A stretch of 64,000 nucleotides of DNA from Candidatus Sphingomonas colombiensis (GTDB taxonomy: Bacteria > Pseudomonadota > Alphaproteobacteria > Sphingomonadales > Sphingomonadaceae): contig CP119315.1 in assembly GCA_029202845.1 (NCBI GenBank), positions 3,379,001 to 3,443,000 of the forward strand, in the 5' to 3' direction. A program made the translations under genes and the position numbers. This document shows, piece by piece, positions 1 to 8,996 of this stretch. The notes beneath the pieces were generated by a model. It was not told where the DNA came from. It saw nothing but the letters and a program-made list of their open reading frames with translations, and made no database searches. The stretch's first letter is position 1; every line of letters starts with the position of its first letter.

Positions 1-596
1 TCGCCGCCGCGCAGCCGCTCGATCACGCGCCCGGCACGGTGTGGAGTTACTCGTCGGGCACCACCAATATCCTGTCCGGCATCGTGGCTCGTGCGACCGG
101 CGGAACGCTGGCGGACGTCACCCGCTTCGCGCGCAAGCGCCTGTTCGAACCGGCGGGGATGGCCAGCGCACTGATCGAACCGGATGAAGCGGGCGTGCCG
201 ATGGGCAGTTCCTACGCTTATGCCACCGCGCGCGATTGGGCGCGCTTCGGCTTGCTCTATCTCAATAACGGCATGGTCGGGAAAACGCGGATATTGTCAC
301 AGCGCTGGGTCGATTTCGTGCGGACGCCGACCAAGGCCGCGCCGCGCCCCGTCTATGGCGGCCAATTCTGGCTGAACCTTGCGGAAGAAGGCGGTGAACA
401 TCGGCGCATCTTCAAGGATCTGCCGGACGATACGTTCATGGCGATGGGCCATAACGAACAGAGCGTCTTGATCATTCCCTCACGCGATACCGTGATCGTG
501 CGGTTGGGCTGGACGCCGGAAGGCCAGCGTTACGATCATAACAAATATCTGTCCGGCATCCTGGCAACGTTGCCACAGGTCGCTTCCAGGCCGTGA
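1..596 (+). CDS. S12-type serine hydrolase, 3' part only
   Basis: The reading frame is open from the left edge (codons from base 3), so the gene begins outside the window and only about 197 C-terminal residues are visible. A YSS motif (in VWSYSSGTTN) near the visible N-terminus fits the second active-site motif of class C beta-lactamase/esterase (S12) proteins. A GHNEQ segment near the end could be the third motif. This family hydrolyses beta-lactams, esters, D-amino-acid amides or 6-aminohexanoate dimers, and the substrate cannot be told from sequence. The SxxK nucleophile lies upstream and is not seen. It belongs with the other serine hydrolases of the cluster to its right. Confidence 0.8.
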   Translation, partial: AAAQPLDHAPGTVWSYSSGTTNILSGIVARATGGTLADVTRFARKRLFEPAGMASALIEPDEAGVPMGSSYAYATARDWARFGLLYLNNGMVGKTRILSQRWVDFVRTPTKAAPRPVYGGQFWLNLAEEGGEHRRIFKDLPDDTFMAMGHNEQSVLIIPSRDTVIVRLGWTPEGQRYDHNKYLSGILATLPQVASRP

Positions 597-754
597 TCCG
601 CACCGCCCGTTGCGGGTGAGGATGCGTAACCAGGCCGACCGGGAAATTGGCACGCTTCCCGGTCGCAATTCGATTTCCACCGCCATTTCCCGATCGCGAC
701 ACAGCTCCCGATCGGAAAATGGCAAACCAAAGACATAATGGGAGAATCCCGGCC

Positions 755-2719
755 ATGCGATCGATCAAGGCCCTCGCCGCCGCGCTGCTGTTGCTGGGAG
801 GAAGCGGCACGGTCGCGCAATCCGTCGACACATCAGCGCCGGCCGCGCAAGCGACCAGCGTCGCTCGCACCGCAACGCCGCCCGTCACCGCGCGACCGAT
901 GACCAAGCAAGATCTCGACGCATGGCTCGACGGCTATGTACCGTTCGCGCTGAAGCGCGGCGATATCGCCGGCGCGGTGGTCGTGGTGGTCAAGGACGGA
1001 AAGGTCCTCACCCAGCGCGGGTTCGGCTATGCCGATGTCGCGAAGCGCACCCCGGTCGATCCCGCCACCACGATGTTCCGCAATGGCTCCGTATCGAAGC
1101 TGGTCACCTGGACGGCGGTGATGCAGCAGGTGGAGGCCGGGCGGATCGACCTCGATGCCGATGTGAACGCCTATCTTGATTTCAAGATACCGCCCAAGGA
1201 TGGCAAGCCGGTGACGATGCGTGAGCTGATGACTCACACTGCCGGGTTCGAGGAACACGCCAAATATGTGATGTTCGACGATCCGAAGAGCTTCATTTCG
1301 CTTGGCCAGTTCGTGAAGACGCAGCTTCCCCGGCGCATCTACACGCCCGGCACCACGCCGGCCTATTCCAATTATGGCGCCACGCTGGCCGGCTATATCG
1401 TGGAGCGCGTCAGCAAGACGCCGTTCAACGAATATATCGAACGCCACGTCTTCGCGCCGCTCGGCATGGCCCATTCCACTTTCCGCCAGCCGCTGCCCGG
1501 GGCGCTCGCGCCGTTCATGGCATCGGGATATAAGCTCGCATCGGGCAAGGCGGGGAAGTTCGAATTTCTCCCCACGGCGCCCGCCGGCGGCCTGTCCGCT
1601 TCCGGTGTAGACATGGCGCAGTTCATGATCGCGCACCTGGATCAGGGTGCGGGCCTGATGAAGCCGGAAACGGCGCGCATGATGCACGATACGCCGCTGA
1701 CGATGCTGCCACCGCTTAACCGGATGGAATTGGGCTTTTTCGAAAGCAACATAAACGGCCGGCAGGTGATCGGGCATCTTGGTGACACCGTGCAGTTTCA
1801 CACCGCGCTTCACCTGTTCATGAACGAAAAGGTCGGCCTGTTCGCCTCGTTCAACAGCTGGGGGAAAGATACGGCGGTCAGCCCGACGCGGCAGCAATTG
1901 TTCGAGGAATTCGCCGATCGCTACTTCCCCGCCATCGGCCCGGCCGACGGACGGGTTGATGCGAAAACCTCCACCGAACACGCGAAGCTGCTGGCAGGCC
2001 GCTGGATCAAGAGCCGTCGGGCCGAAACCACTCTTTTTTCGCTCACCAATCTGATGGGGCAGGTGGTGATAAGCGTGGACGACAAGGGCAATCCCGTGGT
2101 GCCCGTGGCGCGCGATCCCAGCGGCGCACCGATGAAATGGGTGGAAATCGCCCCCTTTGTCTGGCGCAATGTCAACGGCCACGAGCGGCTCGCCGCCAAG
2201 GTGGTCGGTGGCAAGGTCGTGCGCTGGAGCATCGATTCCGCGGCACCGTTCATGGTGTTCGATCGTGTGTCGTTCGGCAGCTCGGCCGGATGGATCACCC
2301 CGGCGCTGATCGCAAGCCTCGCGATCCTGCTCCTCACGGTCCTGCAATGGCCGATCGCAGCACTGATCCGCCGCCATTATCGGCTACACTTCGGGCTAAA
2401 GCATCACTCATCCCCCACTTATCGCAGCGTGCGCGGGTTTGCCGGGCTGACATTCGCCTTCGCGATCGGCTGGCTAATCTGCCTGAGCGTGCTGAAAACA
2501 GTCGACGCGTTCGATCCGTGGCTATGGCTGTTGCAGATCGGCGGCCTGCTCGCGCTGATCGGCGGCGTGTTGCTGGCGGTTTGGAATGTGCGGCTCGCAT
2601 TCTCACAAAGACTCGGCTGGTTCAGCCAGGCCTGGAATGTGCTCATTTTGCTCGCGCTGTTGATGCTGGCTTATACAGCGTGGACGTTCGGTCTGCTTTC
2701 TATGTCAGTCCACTATTGA
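755..2719 (+). CDS. Membrane-anchored S12-type serine hydrolase (paralogue A)
   Basis: A 654-residue protein with an N-terminal signal segment (hydrophobic, residues 5-20, then AQS). A beta-lactamase-related domain follows: nucleophile motif S112-V-S-K115, Y204-S-N206, and a HLG motif that fits the third catalytic box. The last roughly 150 residues hold about four hydrophobic membrane segments, so the catalytic domain is probably periplasmic and anchored to the inner membrane. I chose ATG 755 because GGGAG lies just upstream and the signal peptide begins there; an in-frame start at 647 would add an unlikely Arg/Pro-rich leader. It is clearly paralogous to the gene at 20312: the segment around the SVSK motif is almost identical. 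S12 enzymes include DD-peptidases, D-aminopeptidases and esterases. A D-peptide role is inferred from neighbours. Confidence 0.9.
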   Translation: MRSIKALAAALLLLGGSGTVAQSVDTSAPAAQATSVARTATPPVTARPMTKQDLDAWLDGYVPFALKRGDIAGAVVVVVKDGKVLTQRGFGYADVAKRTPVDPATTMFRNGSVSKLVTWTAVMQQVEAGRIDLDADVNAYLDFKIPPKDGKPVTMRELMTHTAGFEEHAKYVMFDDPKSFISLGQFVKTQLPRRIYTPGTTPAYSNYGATLAGYIVERVSKTPFNEYIERHVFAPLGMAHSTFRQPLPGALAPFMASGYKLASGKAGKFEFLPTAPAGGLSASGVDMAQFMIAHLDQGAGLMKPETARMMHDTPLTMLPPLNRMELGFFESNINGRQVIGHLGDTVQFHTALHLFMNEKVGLFASFNSWGKDTAVSPTRQQLFEEFADRYFPAIGPADGRVDAKTSTEHAKLLAGRWIKSRRAETTLFSLTNLMGQVVISVDDKGNPVVPVARDPSGAPMKWVEIAPFVWRNVNGHERLAAKVVGGKVVRWSIDSAAPFMVFDRVSFGSSAGWITPALIASLAILLLTVLQWPIAALIRRHYRLHFGLKHHSSPTYRSVRGFAGLTFAFAIGWLICLSVLKTVDAFDPWLWLLQIGGLLALIGGVLLAVWNVRLAFSQRLGWFSQAWNVLILLALLMLAYTAWTFGLLSMSVHY

Positions 2720-3229
2720 TGGATCGGCTGAAGCTCGGCGTCACGGTCGCGCCGCGTCACCTTGCCGCGCTCTTCCGAGGGATCGACATGCGTGACGCGG
2801 CCGTCGTGATGCTAACCGACAGCCACCGCGAGGCATCAGGGCTCAACTACGTGAACGACGATCTGCCATGGATGCTCTCAGCGCTCGATCCGGCGCGCGG
2901 CGCGATCGGAAGTGGCCGATCACGCGACGAATTTGCATCGATCCTAGCACCCGACGGCACCCGCAACGCGGTGGAGGCCGCCTTGCGGCGCCCTGACCGA
3001 ATGTTGATGATCGCGTAGGCGCCGCGCAGCGCTTATATGAGCGTGGCGTGCGCCAGCCTCGGCACCGCGCCGGGGTTCATGCTGGGCCAGCTTCGCGACC
3101 TTAATGATCTCGACGGCCCGATATTTCTGAAGCAGGGTCGTCGCCCGGTGCCGTCTATCGCGACGGAACGATCGGGTGCGGCGAGGCTGTTTGGGGCGGT
3201 GTCGCCGAAATTCCGGCGCGGGGGAAGCC
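2719..3229 (+). pseudogene. Decayed dipeptide epimerase / N-acyl amino acid racemase remnant
   Basis: Translation in one frame from 2719 gives an N-terminal piece resembling residues 30-97 of the intact epimerase at 8993-10003 (shared pattern SG/PHML or PWML, LAPDGTRNAVEAAL against LPAGGARNAVDAAL). A stop at 3016-3018 interrupts it. The same frame continues with GFMLGQL and DLDGPIFLKQ, matching the C-terminal part of the intact enzyme. Near 3140 the match jumps frame (GAVYRDGT, AVWGG against GIVYRDGT, IWGA). The middle, including the catalytic lysines and metal ligands, is absent. So the copy carries an internal deletion, a nonsense codon and a frameshift. It overlaps the stop of the hydrolase upstream by one base, which suggests it was once its operon partner. 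Confidence 0.75.
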
Positions 3230-3260
3230 GTCCACGACCTCCCCCACCCCGCTCACTTCG

Positions 3261-4904
3261 TCAGCTACAGCTGTGTCGCAGCGCCACGCCGGGGCGCGCG
3301 CCGGTCGCCTTGCCGCCACGCAATACCGCAACGCCGTTGACGATGACGTCGTCGATCCCGCTCGGGGTTGCTAGTGGCTTTTCCCAGCTGCTGCCTTCCT
3401 CGACCTTGTCGGCATCGAATATGGTGACGTCGGCCCGCAGCCCCTCACGCAGCACACCGCGATCGGCCAAGCCCATCCGCTCCGCCGGCCATGAAGTCAT
3501 CTTGCGCACGGCGTTCTCCAGCGTGAGCACGTGCCGTTTGCGCACATACTCACCAAGAATGCGCGGGAACGTGCCGTAAGCGCGTGGATGCGGCAGGCCG
3601 ATCGCATCCAGCTCTCCGAATTTCGCCGCCGCGCCGGCGTCGGTGCCGATGCTGGTCCAGGGTTCCTTCAGCGCAAGTTCGATATCCGGCTCGTCCATCA
3701 TGAAATAGAGGCCATAGGCACGATTGGGCAGCGCGTTGAGCACGATATCCCATGCCACGTCGGCAGGATCGCGCCCCACGGCCTTCCCGATCGCGGCAAG
3801 GCTCTGGCCGCGGTAGCGATCCATCTTGGGATCGTAAGCATTTGCGAGCACGACATGATCCCAGCCGCCCGAAGCCTCGACCAGATTGGACCAGCCCGGC
3901 TGCGACCCGGCGGCGACTTCGCGCTTCAGGCGTTCGCGGACCTTGGGATCGCGCAGTTTCTCATATCCCGCCTTCGCACCTTCCGCGAACACCCAATTGG
4001 GCACGGTGATATCGAGCCCGGTCCCGCCGGCGGTATAAGGATAAAGGTCAGCCGCGATATCAACGCCGCGCGCGCGCGCCGCAGCGATCCGCGCGAGCGC
4101 TTGCGGCATCAGCTTGCCGGCGAGCGGACGATAGGCAGCCTTGAGATGGAAAATCTCCACCTTCGCGCCGCTGCGCTCACCGATCGCGATAGCCTCGTCG
4201 ATCGCATCGATCAGCTTCGCGCTCTCGTCGCGCATATGGCTGGCGTAAAAGCCCCCACATCTCCCCGCTACCGATGCGAGCGCTACCACCTCGTCGGTCG
4301 ACTGGAAGCTGTTGGGCGGATAAATCAGCGCGGTCGATACGCCGAATGCGCCGTTCTTCATGGCGATCGCAGTTTCGGCCTTCATCGTCTCCAACTGCTT
4401 CGGCGTCGGCGTTCCCGCGCCGTCCCCCATCACCTTCACCCGTGGCTGGGCCGCGTTGTAATAAGTCCCGAAATTGACCGCGATGCCGCTTTTTTCCATC
4501 CCCGAAAGATAATTGCCGATCTCCGCCGCATCGACCGGCGTACCGCCCTCCCCGGCGATGACCGAGGTAACGCCCATCCGCAGCTTGTTTTCGGCTCCGC
4601 CCGATTTCGGCAGCACCTCACCCGATTGGTCCATCATATCGATGAAGCCGGGCGAAACGTATCGATTGCGCGCGTCGATTTCGTCCCGGCCCTTACCGTG
4701 AACCACGCCGATCTTGGCGATCCGGCCATCCTTGATCGCGATATCGGCGTAAACCCACGGATTGCCCGCGCCATCCAGCACACGGCCGCCTCGAATGACG
4801 ATGTCATACTCCGCCACCGGCGCCTGTGCCGGCGCAGGCGTCGATATCGGCGCCAGCGCGGTGCCGATCAGCAGCGCGGCCGCGAGTGCTAGATGTTTCC
4901 TCAT
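3261..4904 (-). CDS. N-acyl-D-amino-acid deacylase-like amidohydrolase, exported
   Basis: A 547-residue amidohydrolase-superfamily protein with a signal peptide (residues 1-28, ending AQA). Family members hydrolyse N-acyl-D-amino acids to D-amino acid plus carboxylate. H223, H253 and D422 (in SIGTDAGA) fit the conserved metal/catalytic positions of D-aminoacylases. The usual HxH after the first beta strand is replaced by D89-M-M-D92, and the zinc-bridging Cys position reads Glu (E119 in AGEGG). These look like subfamily differences, not damage, because the rest of the fold is intact. I chose the ATG at 4904, preceded by a strong GGGAGGGAAG ribosome site and starting the signal peptide. It is the last gene of the leftward operon that begins with the epimerase. 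Deacylase activity is inferred from family; the altered metal site leaves the exact reaction open. Confidence 0.8.
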   Translation of the reverse strand: MRKHLALAAALLIGTALAPISTPAPAQAPVAEYDIVIRGGRVLDGAGNPWVYADIAIKDGRIAKIGVVHGKGRDEIDARNRYVSPGFIDMMDQSGEVLPKSGGAENKLRMGVTSVIAGEGGTPVDAAEIGNYLSGMEKSGIAVNFGTYYNAAQPRVKVMGDGAGTPTPKQLETMKAETAIAMKNGAFGVSTALIYPPNSFQSTDEVVALASVAGRCGGFYASHMRDESAKLIDAIDEAIAIGERSGAKVEIFHLKAAYRPLAGKLMPQALARIAAARARGVDIAADLYPYTAGGTGLDITVPNWVFAEGAKAGYEKLRDPKVRERLKREVAAGSQPGWSNLVEASGGWDHVVLANAYDPKMDRYRGQSLAAIGKAVGRDPADVAWDIVLNALPNRAYGLYFMMDEPDIELALKEPWTSIGTDAGAAAKFGELDAIGLPHPRAYGTFPRILGEYVRKRHVLTLENAVRKMTSWPAERMGLADRGVLREGLRADVTIFDADKVEEGSSWEKPLATPSGIDDVIVNGVAVLRGGKATGARPGVALRHSCS

Positions 4905-4981
4905 GGCGTTCTTCCCTCCCTCTCGGTATTTTATGAGCATGGCGCGGCGCGCGCGGATCAGCGATCAGCGCATCACCCGCT

Positions 4982-6556
4982 TCAGTGCTTTTTCACCGGC
5001 GTGAACAGCAGATCGTGATAATCGTAACTGAAGTCCGCGATCGGCGAGGCCGCCTTCATGGTGACGCGCTCGACCTTGCCATCCGCGTCCAGATTGAACG
5101 TTACGTAGGCCGGCTCGATCGTCTTGTCGTCGAACCGGGTGATGAAGCTGTCATATTGAAAATGATCGAGCCGGCCGGACATGCGCGGTGTCGATTTGAA
5201 ATCGATCCGCAAGCCGCGCTCATCCGGCGTCACCGCGATATCGCCGTACCACGGATCGTTATAGGTGCCGACATAGGCGGAAAGTGGCAGCGAAGGCCCG
5301 CTCTTCGCCGGTTTTGAGGTCTTTGCCTTGAAAGCGGCCAACCCGGCGGTGACTCTTTGACGTTTGACCTCGGCGAATTTGACCGGCCAGTCGTTCGCTG
5401 GCTGCCCGAGATAGTGATCGAGCAATTCATACATCAACCCGCGCAGAATTTCGCCGTCCTCGCTGTTGATCTCGATCGCGAAGCCGACATTCTTCTCCGG
5501 GATCAGCGCGATAATGGTCTGAAAGCCGAAAACGGCACCGCTATGCTGCACGATCCTGGCGCCGCGATAATCGCTCACCATCCAACCGAGCGCATAGTTC
5601 ATGAAATTGGGCTGGGTCGGTTTTAGCGGTGCTGGCTCCGATGCAATCGGCATCGGCGTCACCGGCTTCCACATTTCGGCCGACTGTGCCGGGCTGAACA
5701 ATTGGCCGCCGTGCGGGAGTTTCCCTTGGGCAAGCTGGATCTGTAGCCATTTCGCCATGTCTTCCGGGCTCACCGCGAGCCCACCGGCGGGAGCCGCATT
5801 GCGCCCGAGCCCATCGCGCTCGTCGAGTTGTTCCTGATCGCCCGCGCCGCGCAGGCCGCCATTCATTCGTGCATGTGGCTGCGCGCGATCGACGGTAGCG
5901 AAGCGGTCGGCATCATCGGAAGTGGAATCCGTCATGCCCGCGGGCTTGAACACATGCTCGCGAACAAAGGCTTCCCAGGTCTGCCCGCTGACGGCCTCGA
6001 TCAACTGACCCGCGACCATGTAGAGCACGTTGTCGTAAGCATAAGTACTGCGGAAACTGGTCGCCGGCTTCAGATAGCGCAGCCGCCGCACTGACTCCGC
6101 GCGCGGCGTATTGCTGCGCGGCACGAATAAAAGATCGCCCGCCCCCAGGCCAAGCCCGGAACGGTGCACCAGCAGATCGCGGACCGTTATCTCGCGCGTT
6201 ACCCACGAATCCCACATGCGAAAATCGGGGAGGTGATCGATCACCCGATCGTCCCAGCCGATCTTGCCCTGATCGACGAGCACCGCGAGCGCAGCGACCG
6301 TGAACGCCTTGCCCGTCGAGCCGGTCGGGAAAATCGTATGCGACGTCACCGGATCACCCGATCCGATCCGCTTTTCGCCGAAGCCCTTAACCAGCACCGG
6401 CGCGCCATTTTCCACGATGGCCACCCCCATCCCCGGCACGCCGGTCGCGCGCCGCAACGCCTCTACACGCGCCTCAAAACCTTGAGGCGGTGCAGCGAGC
6501 AGGGAGGCGGGCCAAGCGGCTGAGACGAGAACGAGGGCAGTGAGGACGCGCTTCAT
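4982..6556 (-). CDS. S12-type serine hydrolase with DUF3471-like C-terminal domain
   Basis: A 524-residue protein with a signal peptide (residues 1-21, ending LLAA). The beta-lactamase-related domain shows an S-T-G-K nucleophile motif (in FPTGSTGKAF), Y-D-N in the second box (YAYDNVLYM) and H-S-G in the third (VQHSGAVFG). The last roughly 100 residues form a beta-rich domain of DUF3471 type, common in periplasmic esterases and D-aminopeptidase-like enzymes. GGAGG lies directly before the ATG. It sits 29 bases after the DUF1611 gene and 77 bases before the deacylase, so it is probably in the same transcript. Likely a periplasmic peptidase/amidase/esterase acting on the same substrates as its neighbours; the substrate is not readable from sequence. 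Confidence 0.88.
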   Translation of the reverse strand: MKRVLTALVLVSAAWPASLLAAPPQGFEARVEALRRATGVPGMGVAIVENGAPVLVKGFGEKRIGSGDPVTSHTIFPTGSTGKAFTVAALAVLVDQGKIGWDDRVIDHLPDFRMWDSWVTREITVRDLLVHRSGLGLGAGDLLFVPRSNTPRAESVRRLRYLKPATSFRSTYAYDNVLYMVAGQLIEAVSGQTWEAFVREHVFKPAGMTDSTSDDADRFATVDRAQPHARMNGGLRGAGDQEQLDERDGLGRNAAPAGGLAVSPEDMAKWLQIQLAQGKLPHGGQLFSPAQSAEMWKPVTPMPIASEPAPLKPTQPNFMNYALGWMVSDYRGARIVQHSGAVFGFQTIIALIPEKNVGFAIEINSEDGEILRGLMYELLDHYLGQPANDWPVKFAEVKRQRVTAGLAAFKAKTSKPAKSGPSLPLSAYVGTYNDPWYGDIAVTPDERGLRIDFKSTPRMSGRLDHFQYDSFITRFDDKTIEPAYVTFNLDADGKVERVTMKAASPIADFSYDYHDLLFTPVKKH

Positions 6557-6585
6557 GAAGCCTCCGGTTCAGGATGGAAATCAGT

Positions 6586-7629
6586 TCAGGCGAGGCAAGA
6601 ATCGAGTAACCGTTCAAGGGCCGCCCCACCACGAACCGGATCGGCGACCGGCAGCCCATGGCTATTCGCGAGCGCCGCGATTTCAGCCGCTGCCGCATCC
6701 GCATCCAGCGCGGCGGTGTTGAGACTGATGCCGCCGCAGCGAATTGCGGGGTTGGTCAGGCGCCCGAGCGCGATCGTCTGGTCGATCACCATCTGGATCG
6801 AGGGCAGCGGAAATTGCGGCATCCCCATGATCGTCTCACGGCCGGCCTGATGGCAGACTACGAACACGTCAGGCTGGCTGCCATGCAGCAACCCCAAAGA
6901 CACCGCCGCGTACGCCGGATGGAACAGCGATCCCTGCCCCTCCACGACATCCCAGTGATCGTCGGCGGCATCGGGGCTGAGCAATTCCGCCGCGCCCGCG
7001 AGAAAATCGGAAACGACCGCATCCATCGGCACACCTGTGCCGGTGATCATGATCCCGGTCTGACCGCTCGCGCGGAAATCGGCGGAAAGTCCACGCGCTT
7101 TCATCCCATTGGCGAGTGCCAGCGCGGTATATTTCTTGCCGAGCGCGCAATCGGTACCGACGGTCAACAGCCGCTTGCCACTGCGCTTGCGCCCATTTCC
7201 ATTGGGAATCCCCGGCGGGGGCGTCCGCACATCGATCAGCCGCCGGCCAAGTCGCGCGGCCTCTTTCGCGAGCACCGGAATATCCGCGAGCCGTTCATGG
7301 AGTCCGCTGATCAGATCGAGCCCTGCCTCCAGCGCCTCGACCAGCGCCCCGATCCACCGGTCTGGAATGACGCCGCCGACATTGGCGACCCCGATCAGGA
7401 GCGCCCGCGCGCCGCGCGCATAGGCCTCCGCCGGCGTCATCCGCTCCAGCCCGGTGCTGACCGTGCACTCAGGCAATACGAATTCGCCGACGCAACGGTC
7501 CGGTGCCCAGTCAGCCAGGCCAAGCCCGGTTTTGACATAACCGCGCTCAGTCGCGTCGCCCAAAAACAGCAGATAAGGCTGCGGGAGCGACAGCGTGCCG
7601 GCTTCGATCGCCTGATGTAGAATCGCCAT
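6586..7629 (-). CDS. DUF1611 family protein, DgcN-like (candidate D-glutamate N-acetyltransferase)
   Basis: A 347-residue protein of the DUF1611 family. A P-loop-like segment near the middle (GTDCALGKKYTALAL) and the EGQGSLFHP and CHQAGR motifs are diagnostic by eye. In D-glutamate catabolism described from marine Proteobacteria, DUF1611 protein DgcN N-acetylates D-glutamate and an enolase-superfamily partner, DgcA, racemises the product. Here the enolase partner is two genes upstream with a peptide transporter between them, which fits that pairing. The protein lacks a signal peptide and should be cytoplasmic. Assignment as DgcN is by family and context; substrate specificity for D-Glu against other D-amino acids is not shown. 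Confidence 0.75.
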   Translation of the reverse strand: MAILHQAIEAGTLSLPQPYLLFLGDATERGYVKTGLGLADWAPDRCVGEFVLPECTVSTGLERMTPAEAYARGARALLIGVANVGGVIPDRWIGALVEALEAGLDLISGLHERLADIPVLAKEAARLGRRLIDVRTPPPGIPNGNGRKRSGKRLLTVGTDCALGKKYTALALANGMKARGLSADFRASGQTGIMITGTGVPMDAVVSDFLAGAAELLSPDAADDHWDVVEGQGSLFHPAYAAVSLGLLHGSQPDVFVVCHQAGRETIMGMPQFPLPSIQMVIDQTIALGRLTNPAIRCGGISLNTAALDADAAAAEIAALANSHGLPVADPVRGGAALERLLDSCLA

Positions 7630-7647
7630 ATTCCTTTTCCGAATGAA

Positions 7648-7679
7648 TCTCTGATCAGGATAATGATCCTAATCAGAGA
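7648..7679. terminator. Hairpin between transporter and DUF1611 genes
   Basis: Two 14-base arms (TCTCTGATCAGGAT and ATCCTAATCAGAGA) pair with one mismatch around an AATG loop. It lies in the gap between the transporter stop (7689) and the DUF1611 start (7629), both leftward. No T-run follows it on the transcribed strand, so it may be an RNA processing or partial termination element that sets expression within the operon. It could also be a protein-binding palindrome. Confidence 0.5.
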
Positions 7680-7688
7680 AATTTCAAC

Positions 7689-8996
7689 TCAATTTTCCGA
7701 TATCGATGGATCAATCCCGCGGATTGGCACATCGAGAAGGCGTAGCAGCAGCGCGGCGGCTCCCGCGATCGCCGCGAGCAGCGCGAAATAGGCGCCGCGA
7801 TCGAGCACGCTCCACAAGCCACCGACGAGCCCCGCAAACAGGCTCCCGGTGAAGATGGCCAGATACCAGGCCGCGACGGTGGTGGCCCCGAGCCGGGGTG
7901 GTGCCAGTCGAGCGAATAGCCCAAGCCCGGTTGGTAACAGGAACAATTCCCCGATCGTGAAAATCAGGAAAAACAGCGCCAGCCACAGCCAGTTCGCGCG
8001 CATGTCGCCAGCGTACCACGCCACCACCGCCAACAGCAGATAGGCGAGCGCCACGACCAGCGCGCCGAATGCCATGCGCCGTGCCGGCGACGTATCGCGC
8101 CCAACCGCCGCCCGTCGCCGCCACACCGTGAGCAGGATCGGCGTCAATACCATCACCAGCAGCGGGTTAAGCGACTGAAACCACGTCATCGGAATGGTGA
8201 AGCCGCCGATGCGCCGATCGATCCCGGTCTCTGCCCATAACGCGACCGTATTGCCGACTTGTTCGTAAGCGCCGCGAAACACGGTCACCGCAAGGCCGAT
8301 CGCGACCAGCACCGCGATCAGTCGATACCCGGCAGACGCTCGATTTTCGGTATCGACCGCGCCGGCCGCCGCCCTCGGCTCTTCCGGAGGGAGGTAACGC
8401 TGCCCCGCCAGATAGATCAGCAAGCCCGCGAACATCCCGATGCCGGCCGCACCGAAGCCATAGTGCCAGCCATAAAATTCGCCGAGTGTGCCGCAGATCA
8501 GCGGCGCCAGAAATCCGCCAATGTTGATGCCGACATAATAGACATTATACGCCCAGCCGCGGCGCGGATCGCCCGCCGTGTAGAGACTGTTGATCTGGCT
8601 CGGCAGGCTCGGCAGGAAAAAGCCATTGCCAAGCGCGATGACGGCGAGCGCAAGATAGAGTTGCGTCTCGAACGCCATCAGGAAATGCCCCGAAGCCATG
8701 ATACTGGCGCCGATAATGATCGCGCGCCGCTTGCCGAGATAGCGATCGGCAATCACCCCGCCCACGATCGGCGTGAAATAGGCGCAGGCGGTATAGGCGC
8801 CATAGACGAATGACGAATGCGGCTGCGTGAACAACAACTGCCGCGTCATATAATAAATCAACAGCGCGCGCATGCCGTAATAGGAAAACTGTTCCCACAT
8901 GTTCGTCAGGAACAGGATGGTCAGCCCGCGCGGCTGCCCGAACCAGGTCGGCTCCCGTTCCTCAGCGATCATGCGCGGCGCGATTGCCGCCGTCAT
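7689..8996 (-). CDS. POT/PTR family proton-coupled oligopeptide transporter
   Basis: A 435-residue multi-spanning inner-membrane protein of the major facilitator type. The first helix carries the POT signature (MWEQFSYYGMRALL), followed by the GGVIADRYLGKRRAI loop motif between helices 2 and 3 and the NVYYVGINIGGFLAPL signature of helix 5. POT carriers import di- and tripeptides with protons. The ATG at 8996 overlaps the epimerase stop (ATGA), indicating translational coupling; an upstream in-frame start would overlap the epimerase by 45 bases. Length is slightly under the family norm (about 450-500). Context suggests uptake of dipeptides or acyl-amino acids released in the periplasm, handed to the cytoplasmic epimerase and DUF1611 enzyme. 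Confidence 0.9.
   Translation of the reverse strand: MTAAIAPRMIAEEREPTWFGQPRGLTILFLTNMWEQFSYYGMRALLIYYMTRQLLFTQPHSSFVYGAYTACAYFTPIVGGVIADRYLGKRRAIIIGASIMASGHFLMAFETQLYLALAVIALGNGFFLPSLPSQINSLYTAGDPRRGWAYNVYYVGINIGGFLAPLICGTLGEFYGWHYGFGAAGIGMFAGLLIYLAGQRYLPPEEPRAAAGAVDTENRASAGYRLIAVLVAIGLAVTVFRGAYEQVGNTVALWAETGIDRRIGGFTIPMTWFQSLNPLLVMVLTPILLTVWRRRAAVGRDTSPARRMAFGALVVALAYLLLAVVAWYAGDMRANWLWLALFFLIFTIGELFLLPTGLGLFARLAPPRLGATTVAAWYLAIFTGSLFAGLVGGLWSVLDRGAYFALLAAIAGAAALLLRLLDVPIRGIDPSISEN

Noticed and set aside
3531..4892. Long rightward frame of 453 residues opposite the deacylase
   Set aside because: It is antisense to a well-supported gene and has a His/Arg/Asp-rich composition typical of shadow frames in high-GC DNA.
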